Shown here: positions 50,515-59,924 of the stretch, piece by piece
Position numbering within the stretch: the stretch's first letter is position 1
Layout: every line of letters starts with the position of its first letter
Assembly (NCBI GenBank): GCA_017453205.1
Contig: JAFTKO010000021.1
Location: 62,001-126,000 of the forward strand
DNA length: 64,000 nucleotides
Origin: Clostridia bacterium
GTDB lineage: Bacteria; Bacillota; Clostridia; Oscillospirales; CAG-272
Direction of reading: 5' to 3'
The notes under the pieces: generated by a model
Seen by the model: only the letters and a program-made list of their open reading frames with translations
Database searches by the model: none
What the model was told of the DNA's origin: nothing
Position numbers and translations under genes: made by a program

Positions 50515-52008
50515 TCATTCTTCATCTTCTTGATCAAATCCGCCATAAAGGATATCAAAATATTTCTCCATGGCTGCTTTTTCTTCATCGGTGTAATCGC
50601 TGTCCTGCAATTTGCCGAACATCAATGCGTAATATTTATCCAAGATCGTTCCGTATTCGACATATTGGTTGGTGTATGGGTCAAATACCATGTCGTCACT
50701 GCCGTAAACAGCGCCTCCGCCGATGGCACCGCCTCCGCCCTCATCACTGCCGCTTGATCCCGAGGAGTCACCGGAGGAGGACTCATAGAATTGCGGACGC
50801 TCAAATTTCGGCAATTGGCAACCGAACAGCTCGGAAAGTCGGGTCATTGCATATTCGCCCGTGCCGGTATTTTCCGCGTGCTGTGAAAGTGCTCCAAAGA
50901 GCTCACTGTTCAAAGCGGTAAAGGTCGCGTCAAGCTCTCTTTGCGTATCTGTAGCTCCGAGCGTCTCGGAAAGTGCCGAAAGCGTGGATAAGCCGTATAC
51001 GCGCGTTCCGTCCTCCTTGGTTTCGTTTGCGGTGGCAAGCCTTGTTAATACGGTACAAAGAGGATCGGTCGGTTCGATTTTTGACTTGGTCAGAGCCTCC
51101 GTGATATTTGAGCTGACCTTGATGAAAAGCACCTGTGTTTCGGTCACGGAATTTACAAGCGCAAGCTCGGTGCGAACATCCGTGATGTTCCCGCTGAATT
51201 TTTCCGACGCGTTGGCTGTGGGCCATTCATAATAGTTCAGCGCTTTTGCCAGTTGCTTGGTGCTGTCCGCATCATAGCTCCACAGCGCGTTCATCAGCTC
51301 CAACGCCGATGACGATAAGCCCGTTTGCTCATATATGGCATCCATTGCCTTGGAAAGTGATGCGTCTTTTTCGCTTTCGGTGGTTGCAAGCTTGAGCTCA
51401 TCCAACAGGTCATACAGAGATTGTGCGACATTTTCCCGATACGGAGACGCCATTTCGGAGGTCTCCACATGCTTTATCAGTTCCTCAAGCGCCGCGATTT
51501 GAAGCTCCGTGATGGCAAACGGCTCATCGGGGACAACGGGTGGAGGTGTTTCCTCCGGGGATAAAACAAAAGAAGCTGTAAATACCGCCGCACCGATCAT
51601 AAAACACAGGATATATATCCACAGCCTTTTGAAGGATATGCTCTTTTTGGGAACCGCGGCAAGAGATGCGTCCGCATCCTCACGCTGTAGCTCGTAGATG
51701 ATTCCTTCCTTGTCCTTATATGCCAGCATGGTCTGAACTTTTTCGTTTAGCCGATACTGACGGTCGAGCCTTTTTGCAAGGGTTTTGTCTGAGGTGTAAA
51801 GCAGAAAATACACTGCCGTTCCCATCAAAAGAATGACGGCAGCTCCGATTGCCAAAGCGAGGATCGGGGTGAATGCCAATACTTCAAATTTTGACAGCAA
51901 CAGTAGCATACCGGCACACAGAAGTCCAACGGCTACCCCTGCCAAAACAGATTTCAGCAAACGAATTTTTAAGGCTCTGCTTTTTAGCTTGGAAAAATTT
52001 TCACCCAT
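50515..52008 (-). CDS. Membrane protein opening the MoxR-VWA operon
   Basis: A 497-aa protein with two membrane helices (LKSVLAGVAVGLLCAGMLLLL, ILALAIGAAVILLMGTAVYFLL), a conserved-looking cytoplasmic stretch (LDRQYRLNEKVQTMLAYKDKEG), a third helix (LWIYILCFMIGAAVFTASFVL) and a large extracellular helical part ending in a Ser/Gly-rich region (SSSGDSSGSSGSDEGGGG) and a very acidic tail. The layout recalls DUF4175-like proteins that accompany MoxR operons, but the match is not certain. AAGGAG precedes the ATG by 5 nt. First gene after the operon promoter. Confidence 0.75.
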   Translation of the reverse strand: MGENFSKLKSRALKIRLLKSVLAGVAVGLLCAGMLLLLSKFEVLAFTPILALAIGAAVILLMGTAVYFLLYTSDKTLAKRLDRQYRLNEKVQTMLAYKDKEGIIYELQREDADASLAAVPKKSISFKRLWIYILCFMIGAAVFTASFVLSPEETPPPVVPDEPFAITELQIAALEELIKHVETSEMASPYRENVAQSLYDLLDELKLATTESEKDASLSKAMDAIYEQTGLSSSALELMNALWSYDADSTKQLAKALNYYEWPTANASEKFSGNITDVRTELALVNSVTETQVLFIKVSSNITEALTKSKIEPTDPLCTVLTRLATANETKEDGTRVYGLSTLSALSETLGATDTQRELDATFTALNSELFGALSQHAENTGTGEYAMTRLSELFGCQLPKFERPQFYESSSGDSSGSSGSDEGGGGAIGGGAVYGSDDMVFDPYTNQYVEYGTILDKYYALMFGKLQDSDYTDEEKAAMEKYFDILYGGFDQEDEE

Positions 52009-52041
52009 AAATTCTCCTTAAAAATTAATATTCATCATTTA

Positions 52042-52070
52042 ATTATATCATAAGCAATTGACAAAGTCAA
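52042..52070 (-). promoter_or_regulatory. Promoter of the MoxR-VWA operon
   Basis: On the minus strand TTGACT (52065-52070), 17 bp, perfect TATAAT (52042-52047), about 27 nt before the expected ribosome binding site. Confidence 0.7.
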
Positions 52071-52180
52071 TATATTTGTGCCAATTTACTAAAATTTATA
52101 TCATTTTAAACAAATCGGTAATATTTTTGACTTAAACGGAAGGAACTTGCCAAAAAGATCGGTTTCAAATGATTTGTTTT

Positions 52181-52197
52181 TTTACATAATTTTTACG
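52181..52197 (+). promoter_or_regulatory. Candidate PhoP-binding box upstream of pstS
   Basis: TTTACA (52181-52186) and TTTACG (52192-52197) repeat with an 11-bp period, the spacing and sequence (TT-x-ACA) of Firmicutes PhoP boxes. A perfect -10, TATAAT, lies at 52241-52246 with no recognisable -35, as expected of an activator-dependent promoter. The operon encodes its own PhoP/PhoR pair, which makes autoregulation plausible. Confidence 0.45.
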
Positions 52198-52240
52198 TTC
52201 CTCAAACTTTCAATCGGTAGTTATCAATCGATTTTCGAGG

Positions 52241-52246
52241 TATAAT
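52241..52246 (+). promoter_or_regulatory. -10 element of the pst operon
   Basis: Perfect TATAAT 36 bp before the pstS ATG. The hexamer 17 bp upstream of it (TAGTTA) does not resemble a -35 box. Confidence 0.55.
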
Positions 52247-52281
52247 AAGTATGCCAAAACAAGAAAAGGAGATTTAAAAAC

Positions 52282-53217
52282 ATGAAAAAAGTATTGGCAC
52301 TCATTCTCACGGGCATTCTGATGATCACATCGGTTGCCGCATTCACATCCTGCGGCAGTTCCGAAAAGAACATTACGGTGGTCGTTCGTGAGCAAGGTAG
52401 CGGCACGCGTGAGGCATTTGACAAGGTGGTGACCGACGGCACACACTTCCTTGAAGAAAAGGACGCGGACGGCAAAAAAGTGTACAACACAACAATTACA
52501 GCTGTTCAGCAAACCAAGACCGGTACGGTGCTGTCCTCGGTGGCATCCGACAAGAACGCCATCGGTTACATTTCCCTCGGCTCGGTGGATGACAGCATCA
52601 ATGTCATCAAGGTAAACGGTGTTGTTCCCTCCGAGGAAACGGTTTTGAACGGAGACTACAAAATTCAGCGTCCCTTTGTGGTCATGACCAAGGCGGGACA
52701 GACCCTGACCGACAGGACCGCCGACTTTATGAACTATCTCAAAAGCGACGCCGCCAAGGCTCACTCCGAAGAGGCGGGATGTATCTTCCTAAGTGACGCA
52801 ACCCAACGCGCCAATGATGGTGACACCCCCATAGAAGTGGTTGCATATGAGAAGCAGGCGGCTCTGCCGACAGGCGACAAGATTGTCATTCGCGGCTCCA
52901 CCTCCATGGAAAAATTCATCAATTCCGCGGCAAAGGCTTACGCCGAGATGTACGGCGCGAAAGCCGAGGATATCTTTGATATTCAGCTGGAAGGCTCCTC
53001 GGTGGGACGGAAAGCGGTTGAGGATGACACAAAAGGAAATGTCATCGGTCTTTCATCGGCGGCGGTCGATCAAGATAACATTGACAGCTTGAAGGTCTGC
53101 CTGGATGCCGTTGTTGTGATCGTCAATAAGGAAAACACATCGGTCACCGACCTAACGCTCGGTCAGCTCTATGATATCTTCTCCGGAAAGATCACAAAAT
53201 TCTCAGAGTTAAACTGA
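52282..53217 (+). CDS. pstS: Phosphate-binding lipoprotein PstS, circularly permuted
   Basis: Captures phosphate for the Pst transporter. The 311-aa lipoprotein has lipobox FTSC (Cys24). Residues about 30-185 correspond to the half that is C-terminal in ordinary PstS: ITVVVREQGSGTREAF (Arg36, Ser40-Gly-Thr phosphate loop), IGYISLGSVDD, VNGVVPSEETVLNGDY, then PFVVMTK and FMNYLKSD. Residues about 201-311 correspond to the normal N-terminal half: IVIRGSTSMEKFINSAA, IQLEGSSVGRKAVEDDT, LDAVVVIVNKENTSVTDL and GQLYDIFSGKITKFSEL, ending exactly where the second half would normally begin. All binding loops are thus present in swapped order. AAGGAG precedes the ATG. Confidence 0.88.
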   Translation: MKKVLALILTGILMITSVAAFTSCGSSEKNITVVVREQGSGTREAFDKVVTDGTHFLEEKDADGKKVYNTTITAVQQTKTGTVLSSVASDKNAIGYISLGSVDDSINVIKVNGVVPSEETVLNGDYKIQRPFVVMTKAGQTLTDRTADFMNYLKSDAAKAHSEEAGCIFLSDATQRANDGDTPIEVVAYEKQAALPTGDKIVIRGSTSMEKFINSAAKAYAEMYGAKAEDIFDIQLEGSSVGRKAVEDDTKGNVIGLSSAAVDQDNIDSLKVCLDAVVVIVNKENTSVTDLTLGQLYDIFSGKITKFSELN

Positions 53218-53232
53218 TAAAAGGATGGAATT

Positions 53233-55071
53233 ATGACCGTTCATTCTACAAAAACAAAAGAAAAAATCGGAAAAGCGGTTTTTGCGGCAGCGGCAATCAT
53301 TTGCGTGATTGCCGTGGTCGCGATCTTTGCATTTCTGATTTACAAAAGCATTCCCGCGTTTGGAAAGCTGGGCATTCTTGAATTTATGTTTGGGGATCAT
53401 TGGTCTCCCGATCGTCTGGATACCTATGATTCCCCTCTGTCGGGTACCTACGGCATCTTTACCATGATCGTTGGCACGCTTGCCGCAACGTCAGGCGCGC
53501 TGTTGATTGGCGGTATCGTCGGTTATTTTACGGCGGTATTCCTTGCGTTTTACTGCCCTGCAAGACCAAAGCGTATTCTCACTTCGGTCATCCAAGTGTT
53601 GGCGGGGATCCCGTCGGTGGTGTACGGATTTTTCGGAATTGTGTTTCTTTTGCCAATGCTGTCAAGGATTGCCCCCAACAACGGGAGCGGGCTGCTTGCG
53701 ACCTCTATCATTCTCGGTATTATGATTTTACCGACCGTGGTGTCTCTTTCCGAGACCGGCTTGGAGGCTGTTCCGCGTGCTTACTATGAAGGCTCGGTCG
53801 CCATGGGAGCGACGCATTCCGAAACGGTCTTTCGCATTATGACTCCCGCGGCAAGCTCGAGCATTACGGCGTCTCTCGTTCTCGGTATCGGACGCGCCCT
53901 CGGCGAGACCATGGCGGTCGTCATGGTGGCGGGCAACGCCCCCACATACCCGAACGGATTGTTCGGCTCTTTCCGTGTGCTTACCTCCAACATTGTCATG
54001 GAAATGGGATATGCGGGCGAGGTACAGGAGGGAGCGTTGGTTGCCACGGGCGTGGTGCTGTTGCTGTTTGTACTGGTGGTCAATCTGATTTTCGGTGCCA
54101 TATCGGGTAGGAAGCCGGGAGCGGTCGTGGGCAAAAGAAAGGAGCGGCGTTTGGCAAAGGCTCGATGCTCCCGCGGTATACGCATCAAGGATACGATCGG
54201 TGCACTCGCCCACAAGCTGCACGCGGTGAAGCTCGGTCGGGGGATGGCGATCGGCTCCGGGATCCTGACGGGTGCGGTGCTTTTGTTGGTCATTGGCTTT
54301 ATTTTTATCAAGGGATTGCCGTATCTGCTTCAAAATCCCTCTCTGATATACGGCAAATATGAGTTTGGCAGTCACAATATCACCATTCTTCCCGCCATTG
54401 TGACCACGCTCTATGCGGTATTGATCAGTCTCCTCATCGCCATTCCCATTGGGGTCATGACAGCGATATTTCTCAATGAGTATGCCAAAAAAGAAAATAT
54501 TTTTGTCCGCCTTATCCGTTCTGCCATAGATATTTTGAGCGGCGTTCCGTCCATCGTTTACGGTTTGTTCGGTATGATCACTTTTGTCAAAATATTTGGC
54601 GGATCAAGTAATATCTTGGCGGGGGCACTGACGGTCAGCATCATGCTTTTGCCTATCGTTGTCCGCTCTACCGAGGAAAGCCTCAAATCGGTGGCTGACG
54701 CGATGAGAGAGGGAAGCTTGGCGCTTGGCGCGGGGAAGCTTCGCACCATATTCAAGATCGTGCTTCCCTCCGCCCTACCCGGTATTCTCTCTGCCATCAT
54801 TCTCAGTATGGGACGGGTGATCAGTGAGTCGGCGCCTTTCCTTTATACCATGGGCTCGGTCATTACGGCGGTACCGAAAGGTCTGTTTGACAGCGGCGCT
54901 ACACTTGCCGTGGCGCTTTATCAGCTATCGGGCGAGGGATGGTATATGAACCAAGCATACGCCACTGCGGTTGTGCTGATTGTAATTGTACTGGCGCTTA
55001 ATTTGCTTGCACAACAGTGTGCGGCAAGGTTGGGGCGCAAACTGAAAGGAGAAACCAATGGCAAAAAATAA
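53233..55071 (+). CDS. pstCA: Fused phosphate ABC permease PstC-PstA
   Basis: A 612-aa protein joining both phosphate permease subunits. Residues about 1-300 are PstC-like ([70 protein letters not shown]). After a basic linker ([16 protein letters not shown]) residues about 330-605 are PstA-like ([61 protein letters not shown]). Each half has its EAA-type ABC-contact loop. Normal bacteria encode two separate proteins of about 290-300 aa. AAAGGA precedes the ATG, 15 bp after pstS; the end overlaps pstB by 14 bp. Confidence 0.93.
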   Translation: MTVHSTKTKEKIGKAVFAAAAIICVIAVVAIFAFLIYKSIPAFGKLGILEFMFGDHWSPDRLDTYDSPLSGTYGIFTMIVGTLAATSGALLIGGIVGYFTAVFLAFYCPARPKRILTSVIQVLAGIPSVVYGFFGIVFLLPMLSRIAPNNGSGLLATSIILGIMILPTVVSLSETGLEAVPRAYYEGSVAMGATHSETVFRIMTPAASSSITASLVLGIGRALGETMAVVMVAGNAPTYPNGLFGSFRVLTSNIVMEMGYAGEVQEGALVATGVVLLLFVLVVNLIFGAISGRKPGAVVGKRKERRLAKARCSRGIRIKDTIGALAHKLHAVKLGRGMAIGSGILTGAVLLLVIGFIFIKGLPYLLQNPSLIYGKYEFGSHNITILPAIVTTLYAVLISLLIAIPIGVMTAIFLNEYAKKENIFVRLIRSAIDILSGVPSIVYGLFGMITFVKIFGGSSNILAGALTVSIMLLPIVVRSTEESLKSVADAMREGSLALGAGKLRTIFKIVLPSALPGILSAIILSMGRVISESAPFLYTMGSVITAVPKGLFDSGATLAVALYQLSGEGWYMNQAYATAVVLIVIVLALNLLAQQCAARLGRKLKGETNGKK

Positions 55072-55846
55072 AACAGCGTCGCAAAGTGTTGCGTTCGGTC
55101 AAAACATCTCGGTCAAAAACGCCAATCTTTGGTATGGCGATTTTCAAGCCATTAAAAATATCAGTATGGAAATTCCCGAGCGGCAAGTTACTGCCTTCAT
55201 CGGTCCCTCGGGGTGTGGGAAATCCACGCTTTTAAAGTGCTTTAACCGCATGAACGATTTGGTGGACGGTTGCCGCGTGGAGGGCGAATTTCGCATCGGT
55301 GACGCGGATATTTACGGCAAGACCGATGTCAACGACCTCCGTCGGAACGTGGGCATGGTTTTCCAAAAGCCCAATCCCTTTCCCATGAGTGTCTACGACA
55401 ACATCGCTTACGGTCCCCGTACCTTCGGTATCCGCAAGCGTTCGGAGCTCGATCATATCGTGGAAACATCACTCAAGCAAGCCGCTATGTGGGAGGAGCT
55501 GAAGGACCGCCTTAACAAGTCCGCGCTCGGTCTTTCGGGCGGTCAGCAGCAACGGCTTTGTATTGCAAGAGCTTTGGCGGTGGCGCCGAAGATCATCCTC
55601 ATGGATGAACCTACCTCCGCGCTCGATCCCATTTCGACAGGTAAGATCGAGGAGCTTTGCGATGAACTGACAAAATCCACTACCATCGTCATCGTCACCC
55701 ACAATATGCAACAAGCCACGAGAATTTCCCACAAGACCGGCTTTTTTCTTCTCGGTGAGTTGGTTGAGTTTGGAAATACCGATGATATTTTTACTTCCCC
55801 CGTCGATGTACGCACGGAAAGATATATTACCGGTCGTTTCGGTTGA
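55058..55846 (+). CDS. pstB: Phosphate ABC transporter ATPase PstB
   Basis: Energises phosphate import. The 262-aa ATPase has Walker [10 protein letters not shown], the Q-loop [21 protein letters not shown] typical of PstB, signature [14 protein letters not shown], Walker [16 protein letters not shown] and the switch His in [21 protein letters not shown] precedes the ATG, which lies within the end of the permease gene, so the two are co-translated. Confidence 0.97.
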   Translation: MAKNKTASQSVAFGQNISVKNANLWYGDFQAIKNISMEIPERQVTAFIGPSGCGKSTLLKCFNRMNDLVDGCRVEGEFRIGDADIYGKTDVNDLRRNVGMVFQKPNPFPMSVYDNIAYGPRTFGIRKRSELDHIVETSLKQAAMWEELKDRLNKSALGLSGGQQQRLCIARALAVAPKIILMDEPTSALDPISTGKIEELCDELTKSTTIVIVTHNMQQATRISHKTGFFLLGELVEFGNTDDIFTSPVDVRTERYITGRFG

Positions 55847-55889
55847 TATTGAAATTTTAATAAAAATGTGATATAATGGAGGGGCAGAT

Positions 55890-56546
55890 ATGTCCGCAAG
55901 AAAACAATTTGAAGAAGAGCTGGAAGAGCTGAAAACAGAGCTTGTTGAAATGTGCCGTCTGACAGCAGATATGATTGCAAACGCTACCGCCGCCCTTGTT
56001 ACCTTTGACCGTGAGCTTGGCAAGAGCATCGGAGAGCTTGACAAGCGTGTTGACGAATACGAAATGGATATTGAAAAGCGCTGTATGCGCATTATGATCC
56101 GTCAACAGCCTGTGGCAAAGGATTTCCGCGAGGTGTCCACTGCACTGAAAATGATTACCGATATCGAACGCTTTGGCGATCAAGCGAGTGACATTGGCGA
56201 CCTTGTCTATACCATGCCGGGTGACAGCTATATCAAAAAGCTGACTCACATAACCGCTATGGGGGAGCTCGCCGTGCGGATGGTTAAGGAGAGTGTCAAC
56301 TCCTTTATCCGCAATGACGAAGTGCTTGCCGATGAGGTCATTGCACTGGATGACCAAATGGATGACCTGTTTGTCACGGTGCAGGACGAGCTGATCGAGC
56401 TCATACGGCTGGACGGAAAAAGCAACGGCGATCAAGCAATTACCTTGATGATGGTTGCAAAATATCTGGAACGCATCGGCGACCACGCGGTCAATGTTGC
56501 CGAGTGGACAAAATACAACGAAACGGGGGTACACCAAAAATTCTGA
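55890..56546 (+). CDS. phoU: Phosphate signalling protein PhoU
   Basis: Links the Pst transporter to the PhoR kinase and represses the Pho response when phosphate is abundant. The 218-aa helical protein has two PhoU repeats with the E/D-rich metal motifs (ALKMITDIERFGDQASDIGDLV and MMVAKYLERIGDHAVNVAEW). GGAGG precedes the ATG by 7-8 nt. Its stop overlaps an ATG in front of the response regulator. Confidence 0.96.
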   Translation: MSARKQFEEELEELKTELVEMCRLTADMIANATAALVTFDRELGKSIGELDKRVDEYEMDIEKRCMRIMIRQQPVAKDFREVSTALKMITDIERFGDQASDIGDLVYTMPGDSYIKKLTHITAMGELAVRMVKESVNSFIRNDEVLADEVIALDDQMDDLFVTVQDELIELIRLDGKSNGDQAITLMMVAKYLERIGDHAVNVAEWTKYNETGVHQKF

Positions 56547-56557
56547 TGAGGAGACCT

Positions 56558-57214
56558 ATGATTTATATCGTTGAGGACGACGAAGGTATCCGCGAGGTAT
56601 ACGAGGGCGCGTTCGAGGCAGAATACAACATTCGCATGTTTGAGTGCGGAAACGATTTTTTTGAGGTCTTTTCGGGGGCACATCCCGATTTGATCATTCT
56701 TGATATCATGCTTCCCGACATGGACGGCTACACGATCCTAACAAAGATCCGCGAGAGCAACGAGCGTGTGCCTGTCATCATCGTCAGCGCAAAATCCGAT
56801 GAGATCAGCTTTGTTAAGGGACTCAACAAGGGGGCGGATGACTATATGTCAAAGCCCTTTTCCATCCTTGAGCTGATGGCACGTGTCAAGACCAACCTTC
56901 GCCGCGCCAATCTCTATGTGTCGGCGGCGGGCGGTTTTACGGTTGACCGCAATACGTATAAGATCCGCTTTGACGGAAACGACCTGGGACTGACTCTCAA
57001 GGAGTATAAGCTGTTGGATCTGCTCATAGGCAAGTCGGGCATCACGGTAGAACGTGACACCTTGTTCCGCGAGGTATGGGGGGAGGATTACATGGGGGAG
57101 ACCAGAACACTTGACATGCACATTGCCTCCCTGCGCGAAAAGATCAAAGAAGCAGGAGGCGGTGACTGTATCGTGACGGTGCGCGGTATCGGATACCGAT
57201 TTGAAAGCAAATGA
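56558..57214 (+). CDS. phoP: PhoP-type OmpR-family response regulator
   Basis: A 218-aa response regulator: receiver domain with acidic pair VEDDE, phospho-acceptor Asp49 in LIILDIMLPDMDGY, the lysine in VSAKSDE, and a C-terminal winged helix (LTLKEYKLLDLLIGKSG, RDTLFREVWGEDYMGETRTLDMHIASLREKI, VRGIGYRFE). The ATG at 56558 has GAGGAG at 4-5 nt; an ATG at 56546 overlapping the phoU stop would add four residues. Placed after pst-phoU and before a histidine kinase, it is the probable Pho regulator of the operon. Confidence 0.93.
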   Translation: MIYIVEDDEGIREVYEGAFEAEYNIRMFECGNDFFEVFSGAHPDLIILDIMLPDMDGYTILTKIRESNERVPVIIVSAKSDEISFVKGLNKGADDYMSKPFSILELMARVKTNLRRANLYVSAAGGFTVDRNTYKIRFDGNDLGLTLKEYKLLDLLIGKSGITVERDTLFREVWGEDYMGETRTLDMHIASLREKIKEAGGGDCIVTVRGIGYRFESK

Positions 57215-58914
57215 AAAAGATGATATTTTTACGGGTCTTTCTTTTGCTCTTCTTTTCGGTGGCGTTTGTGTTTGCGGTCGGTCTTTGGGCAGTCCACCAA
57301 AACAGTCAAGCGCTCATTGCCGAAAGACTGACTGTGGAAGCCGAAATGCTGACCTGTATGATTCGATCGGAAAACGATATCGAGCGGCTCCGAGAATACC
57401 AACCCCGGCATGAAACCCGAATTACCGTGGTTCGGGAGGACGGAACTGTCTTATACGAAAGCAGTATCGCGGAGAATCCCGGAAATCACGCCGATCGAGA
57501 AGAGATCATTTTTGCACTTGCGGGAACGCCTCGGGCGGTAGAACGGTATTCCGAGACCTTTGGCTGTAAATTGACCTACTACGCCGTAAGCACAACTTTG
57601 GAAAACGGAGAGATGATCGTTCTCCGCGTTGCGGTTCACAGCAGTGAAATATCATCATATTTTGCCGCCATGATCCCTTTTTTATTGCTTGTGCTGGTAC
57701 TGTCTCTTGCCATTTCCGGAGTGCTGTCCAACCGACTTTCCAACAGCCTTTCCGAGAAAGTTCGCGAGGTTGCCACCAGCTTGCGTTCTTTGAGAGATGG
57801 CAAGTACGAGCCCATAAAAACCGATAGCGGCGAGGCGGAGTTTTACGCGGTGTTTTGTGAGATTAACGAATTGAATGAAAGCACGCACTCACACATTCGG
57901 ACCGAGGAGCAGGAACGGGAAAAGCTCAATGCCGTGCTTGATAATGTCTCTCAAGGCATCATTGCGTTGGATCCCGCAGAGAACATTGCCTTTGCCAACA
58001 ACAGTGCCCTTGAAATGTTTGGAGGAACACGGCAGGATATCGGAAAACAGCTGATCTACTTGATCGAGGATTCCGCACTCTGCCGCAAAATGGGGAAGCG
58101 TATGAACGAGGGCGGCAGCTTTGAATATTCTCTCGGCGGCAGAGAGCTTGTAATCGCCGTGCGGCGCATTTCCGATGAAACACTTTCGGATGTCATATCT
58201 TCTATCATTATCGTGACCGACATTACCAAAGAAAAGGGCATTGCAAAGGAAAAAAGCGACTTCTTTGCCAATGCCTCCCATGAGCTGAAAACCCCTATTA
58301 CCGTGATGCAGGGGATGGCAGAGCTGATCCTTTCCAAAGAGGAATTGGATGACTCCTCAAAAAAACAGGTGCAACGCATCCACAAAGAAAGCTTGCGAAT
58401 GGCGGGACTGATCTCGGATATGTTGAATCTCAGCAGTTTGGAGCGTCATGAGGAAGAACCTACCGCCGTTCCCGTAGACCTTCGCGCCGTTGCCGACGAA
58501 GTGGTTTCCGAGCTTGCCTCCGCGTGTACGGCAAAAAATATCACCGTAGAGGTACTGGGCGAGGGCAAGGTGCGGGCTGATGCAAAGAAGATATATGAAT
58601 TGATCGAAAACCTCTGCTCCAACGCCGTAAACTATAACAAGGAGAACGGTTCCATACATATTGACATTACTCCAAGCAAAGACCGAACCGTGCTTACCGT
58701 GTCCGATACAGGTATCGGCATTGCCAAGGAGCATTTGCCAAGGCTTTGCGAACGCTTTTACCGTGTCGATAAATCCCGCTCCAAAAAGACGGGCGGTACG
58801 GGACTGGGACTCGCTATTGTCAAGCACATTTGCGCCCTGTACAACGCCGACCTAAAGATTGAAAGTGAGCTTGGTATCGGAACGGTTGTGAGAATCTCAT
58901 TCCCGAACGAATGA
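57211..58914 (+). CDS. phoR: PhoR-type sensor histidine kinase
   Basis: A 567-aa membrane kinase: N-terminal helix (FLLLFFSVAFVFAVGLWAV), extracellular domain of about 120 residues, second helix (IPFLLLVLVLSLAISGVL), HAMP-like linker, PAS domain (LNAVLDNVSQGIIALDPAENIAF), HisKA with ANASHELKTPITVMQGM (His near 357), and HATPase with NLCSNAVNYN, VSDTGIGI and GTGLGLAIVKHI. It starts on ATGA overlapping the phoP stop. The domain order is that of PhoR kinases. Confidence 0.94.
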   Translation: MKKMIFLRVFLLLFFSVAFVFAVGLWAVHQNSQALIAERLTVEAEMLTCMIRSENDIERLREYQPRHETRITVVREDGTVLYESSIAENPGNHADREEIIFALAGTPRAVERYSETFGCKLTYYAVSTTLENGEMIVLRVAVHSSEISSYFAAMIPFLLLVLVLSLAISGVLSNRLSNSLSEKVREVATSLRSLRDGKYEPIKTDSGEAEFYAVFCEINELNESTHSHIRTEEQEREKLNAVLDNVSQGIIALDPAENIAFANNSALEMFGGTRQDIGKQLIYLIEDSALCRKMGKRMNEGGSFEYSLGGRELVIAVRRISDETLSDVISSIIIVTDITKEKGIAKEKSDFFANASHELKTPITVMQGMAELILSKEELDDSSKKQVQRIHKESLRMAGLISDMLNLSSLERHEEEPTAVPVDLRAVADEVVSELASACTAKNITVEVLGEGKVRADAKKIYELIENLCSNAVNYNKENGSIHIDITPSKDRTVLTVSDTGIGIAKEHLPRLCERFYRVDKSRSKKTGGTGLGLAIVKHICALYNADLKIESELGIGTVVRISFPNE

Positions 58915-58945
58915 CCCCTTACCGCAGACGTTTTGGAAAATATCA

Positions 58946-58980
58946 AAAACAGCAAGCCCCCCAAAAAGGCTTGCTGTTTT
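58946..58980. terminator. Bidirectional terminator after the phosphate operon
   Basis: AAAACAGCAAGCC / GGCTTGCTGTTTT, 13 bp with a 9-nt loop, A-run and T-run flanks; it serves the convergent phoR and TIM-barrel genes. Confidence 0.88.
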
Positions 58981-58998
58981 GTTCGTTTTTACTCCGTG

Positions 58999-59910
58999 TT
59001 AGTTTTCTTTTTGCGGGCGACTGCGGTTGATCTTTTCCATCAGATGCTGTCCGAGATCATACATATACCGCATCGAAACAGGCAAAAATTCATCATCCAC
59101 ACGTTGGAGAAAGCTCCATCCCGCTTCATAGGTAAAATCGCCTTGATAGTCGATCTCTCCCAAAGCTCGTGTGATCTCCTCCCAGTTCATGGTACCGAGA
59201 TATGGGATGGTGTGCTGGTCGCCGCGGTAGTCGTTGTCATGTACGTGAAGCGATTGCAAGCGGTTATGTCCCAATGCGCGGATCATATCCCATGCCTCGT
59301 CTTTCCGTTGGATCAATCCCACATGTCCGAGATCCAAGCAGGCAACTACCCACTCGCTGTCCACGGTGTCGATATAACGGATAAATTCCTCACTGCGCGA
59401 ACAGGTGTCATCGACGATACATTTTCGACGCGCATCCACTTGATACATATTCTCTACCCCGATTTTCACACGGTACTCACGGGCATAGGGGATCAGCATA
59501 CGGTAAAAATCCATGTTCCTTACAAACATTTCCTCCTCGTGCCCTTGATAAACATCATGGTGGATCGGATGCACGACCGCGACCTTGGCGCCCAAAATGC
59601 CGGAGATCTCAAGCGCCCGCAGGATGCGCGGCAGAATGATATCTCGGTAAGAGGTTTCATCCTTCCACAGGCGGTGGGAAAAAGAAAACGGCGCGTGTGT
59701 TTGGTTGATGCGGATCCCCAAGCGGTCGGCACAAGCCCGAACCGCCTCGGCGTGCGCGCGCCATTGTGCGCCATTCCAAGGAGATGCGTCCTGCACCATG
59801 CTGTCCAAGCTGTAATCCGTGGCGCAAAAGCCCGCATTGCGGATATATTCCATGGACTTCTCATAGCCGAAACGATATTCGATACAACCCATTGTAAAGG
59901 ACAAATCCAT
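58999..59910 (-). CDS. Sugar phosphate isomerase/epimerase-like TIM-barrel protein
   Basis: A 303-aa AP endonuclease 2/xylose isomerase-like protein. Metal-site strands are visible in RINQTHAPFSFSH, VAVVHPIHHDVYQGHEEE, KIGVENMYQ, VACLDLGHVGL, LQSLHVHDND and GDFTYEAGWSFLQ; the His/Glu/Asp set looks complete. No signal peptide. GAGAGG precedes the ATG. It lies 15 bp after the EEP lipoprotein gene and shares its operon, like the isomerase guest at the end of the glycogen operon. Confidence 0.83.
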   Translation of the reverse strand: MDLSFTMGCIEYRFGYEKSMEYIRNAGFCATDYSLDSMVQDASPWNGAQWRAHAEAVRACADRLGIRINQTHAPFSFSHRLWKDETSYRDIILPRILRALEISGILGAKVAVVHPIHHDVYQGHEEEMFVRNMDFYRMLIPYAREYRVKIGVENMYQVDARRKCIVDDTCSRSEEFIRYIDTVDSEWVVACLDLGHVGLIQRKDEAWDMIRALGHNRLQSLHVHDNDYRGDQHTIPYLGTMNWEEITRALGEIDYQGDFTYEAGWSFLQRVDDEFLPVSMRYMYDLGQHLMEKINRSRPQKEN

Positions 59911-59924
59911 AACTGTTCCCTCTC

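Noticed and set aside
55849-55877. Promoter-like TTGAAA-N17-TATAAT just before phoU
   Set aside because: Its transcript would start about 6 nt before the ATG and exclude the GGAGG binding site, so it is probably chance AT-rich sequence in a 43-bp gap within the operon.
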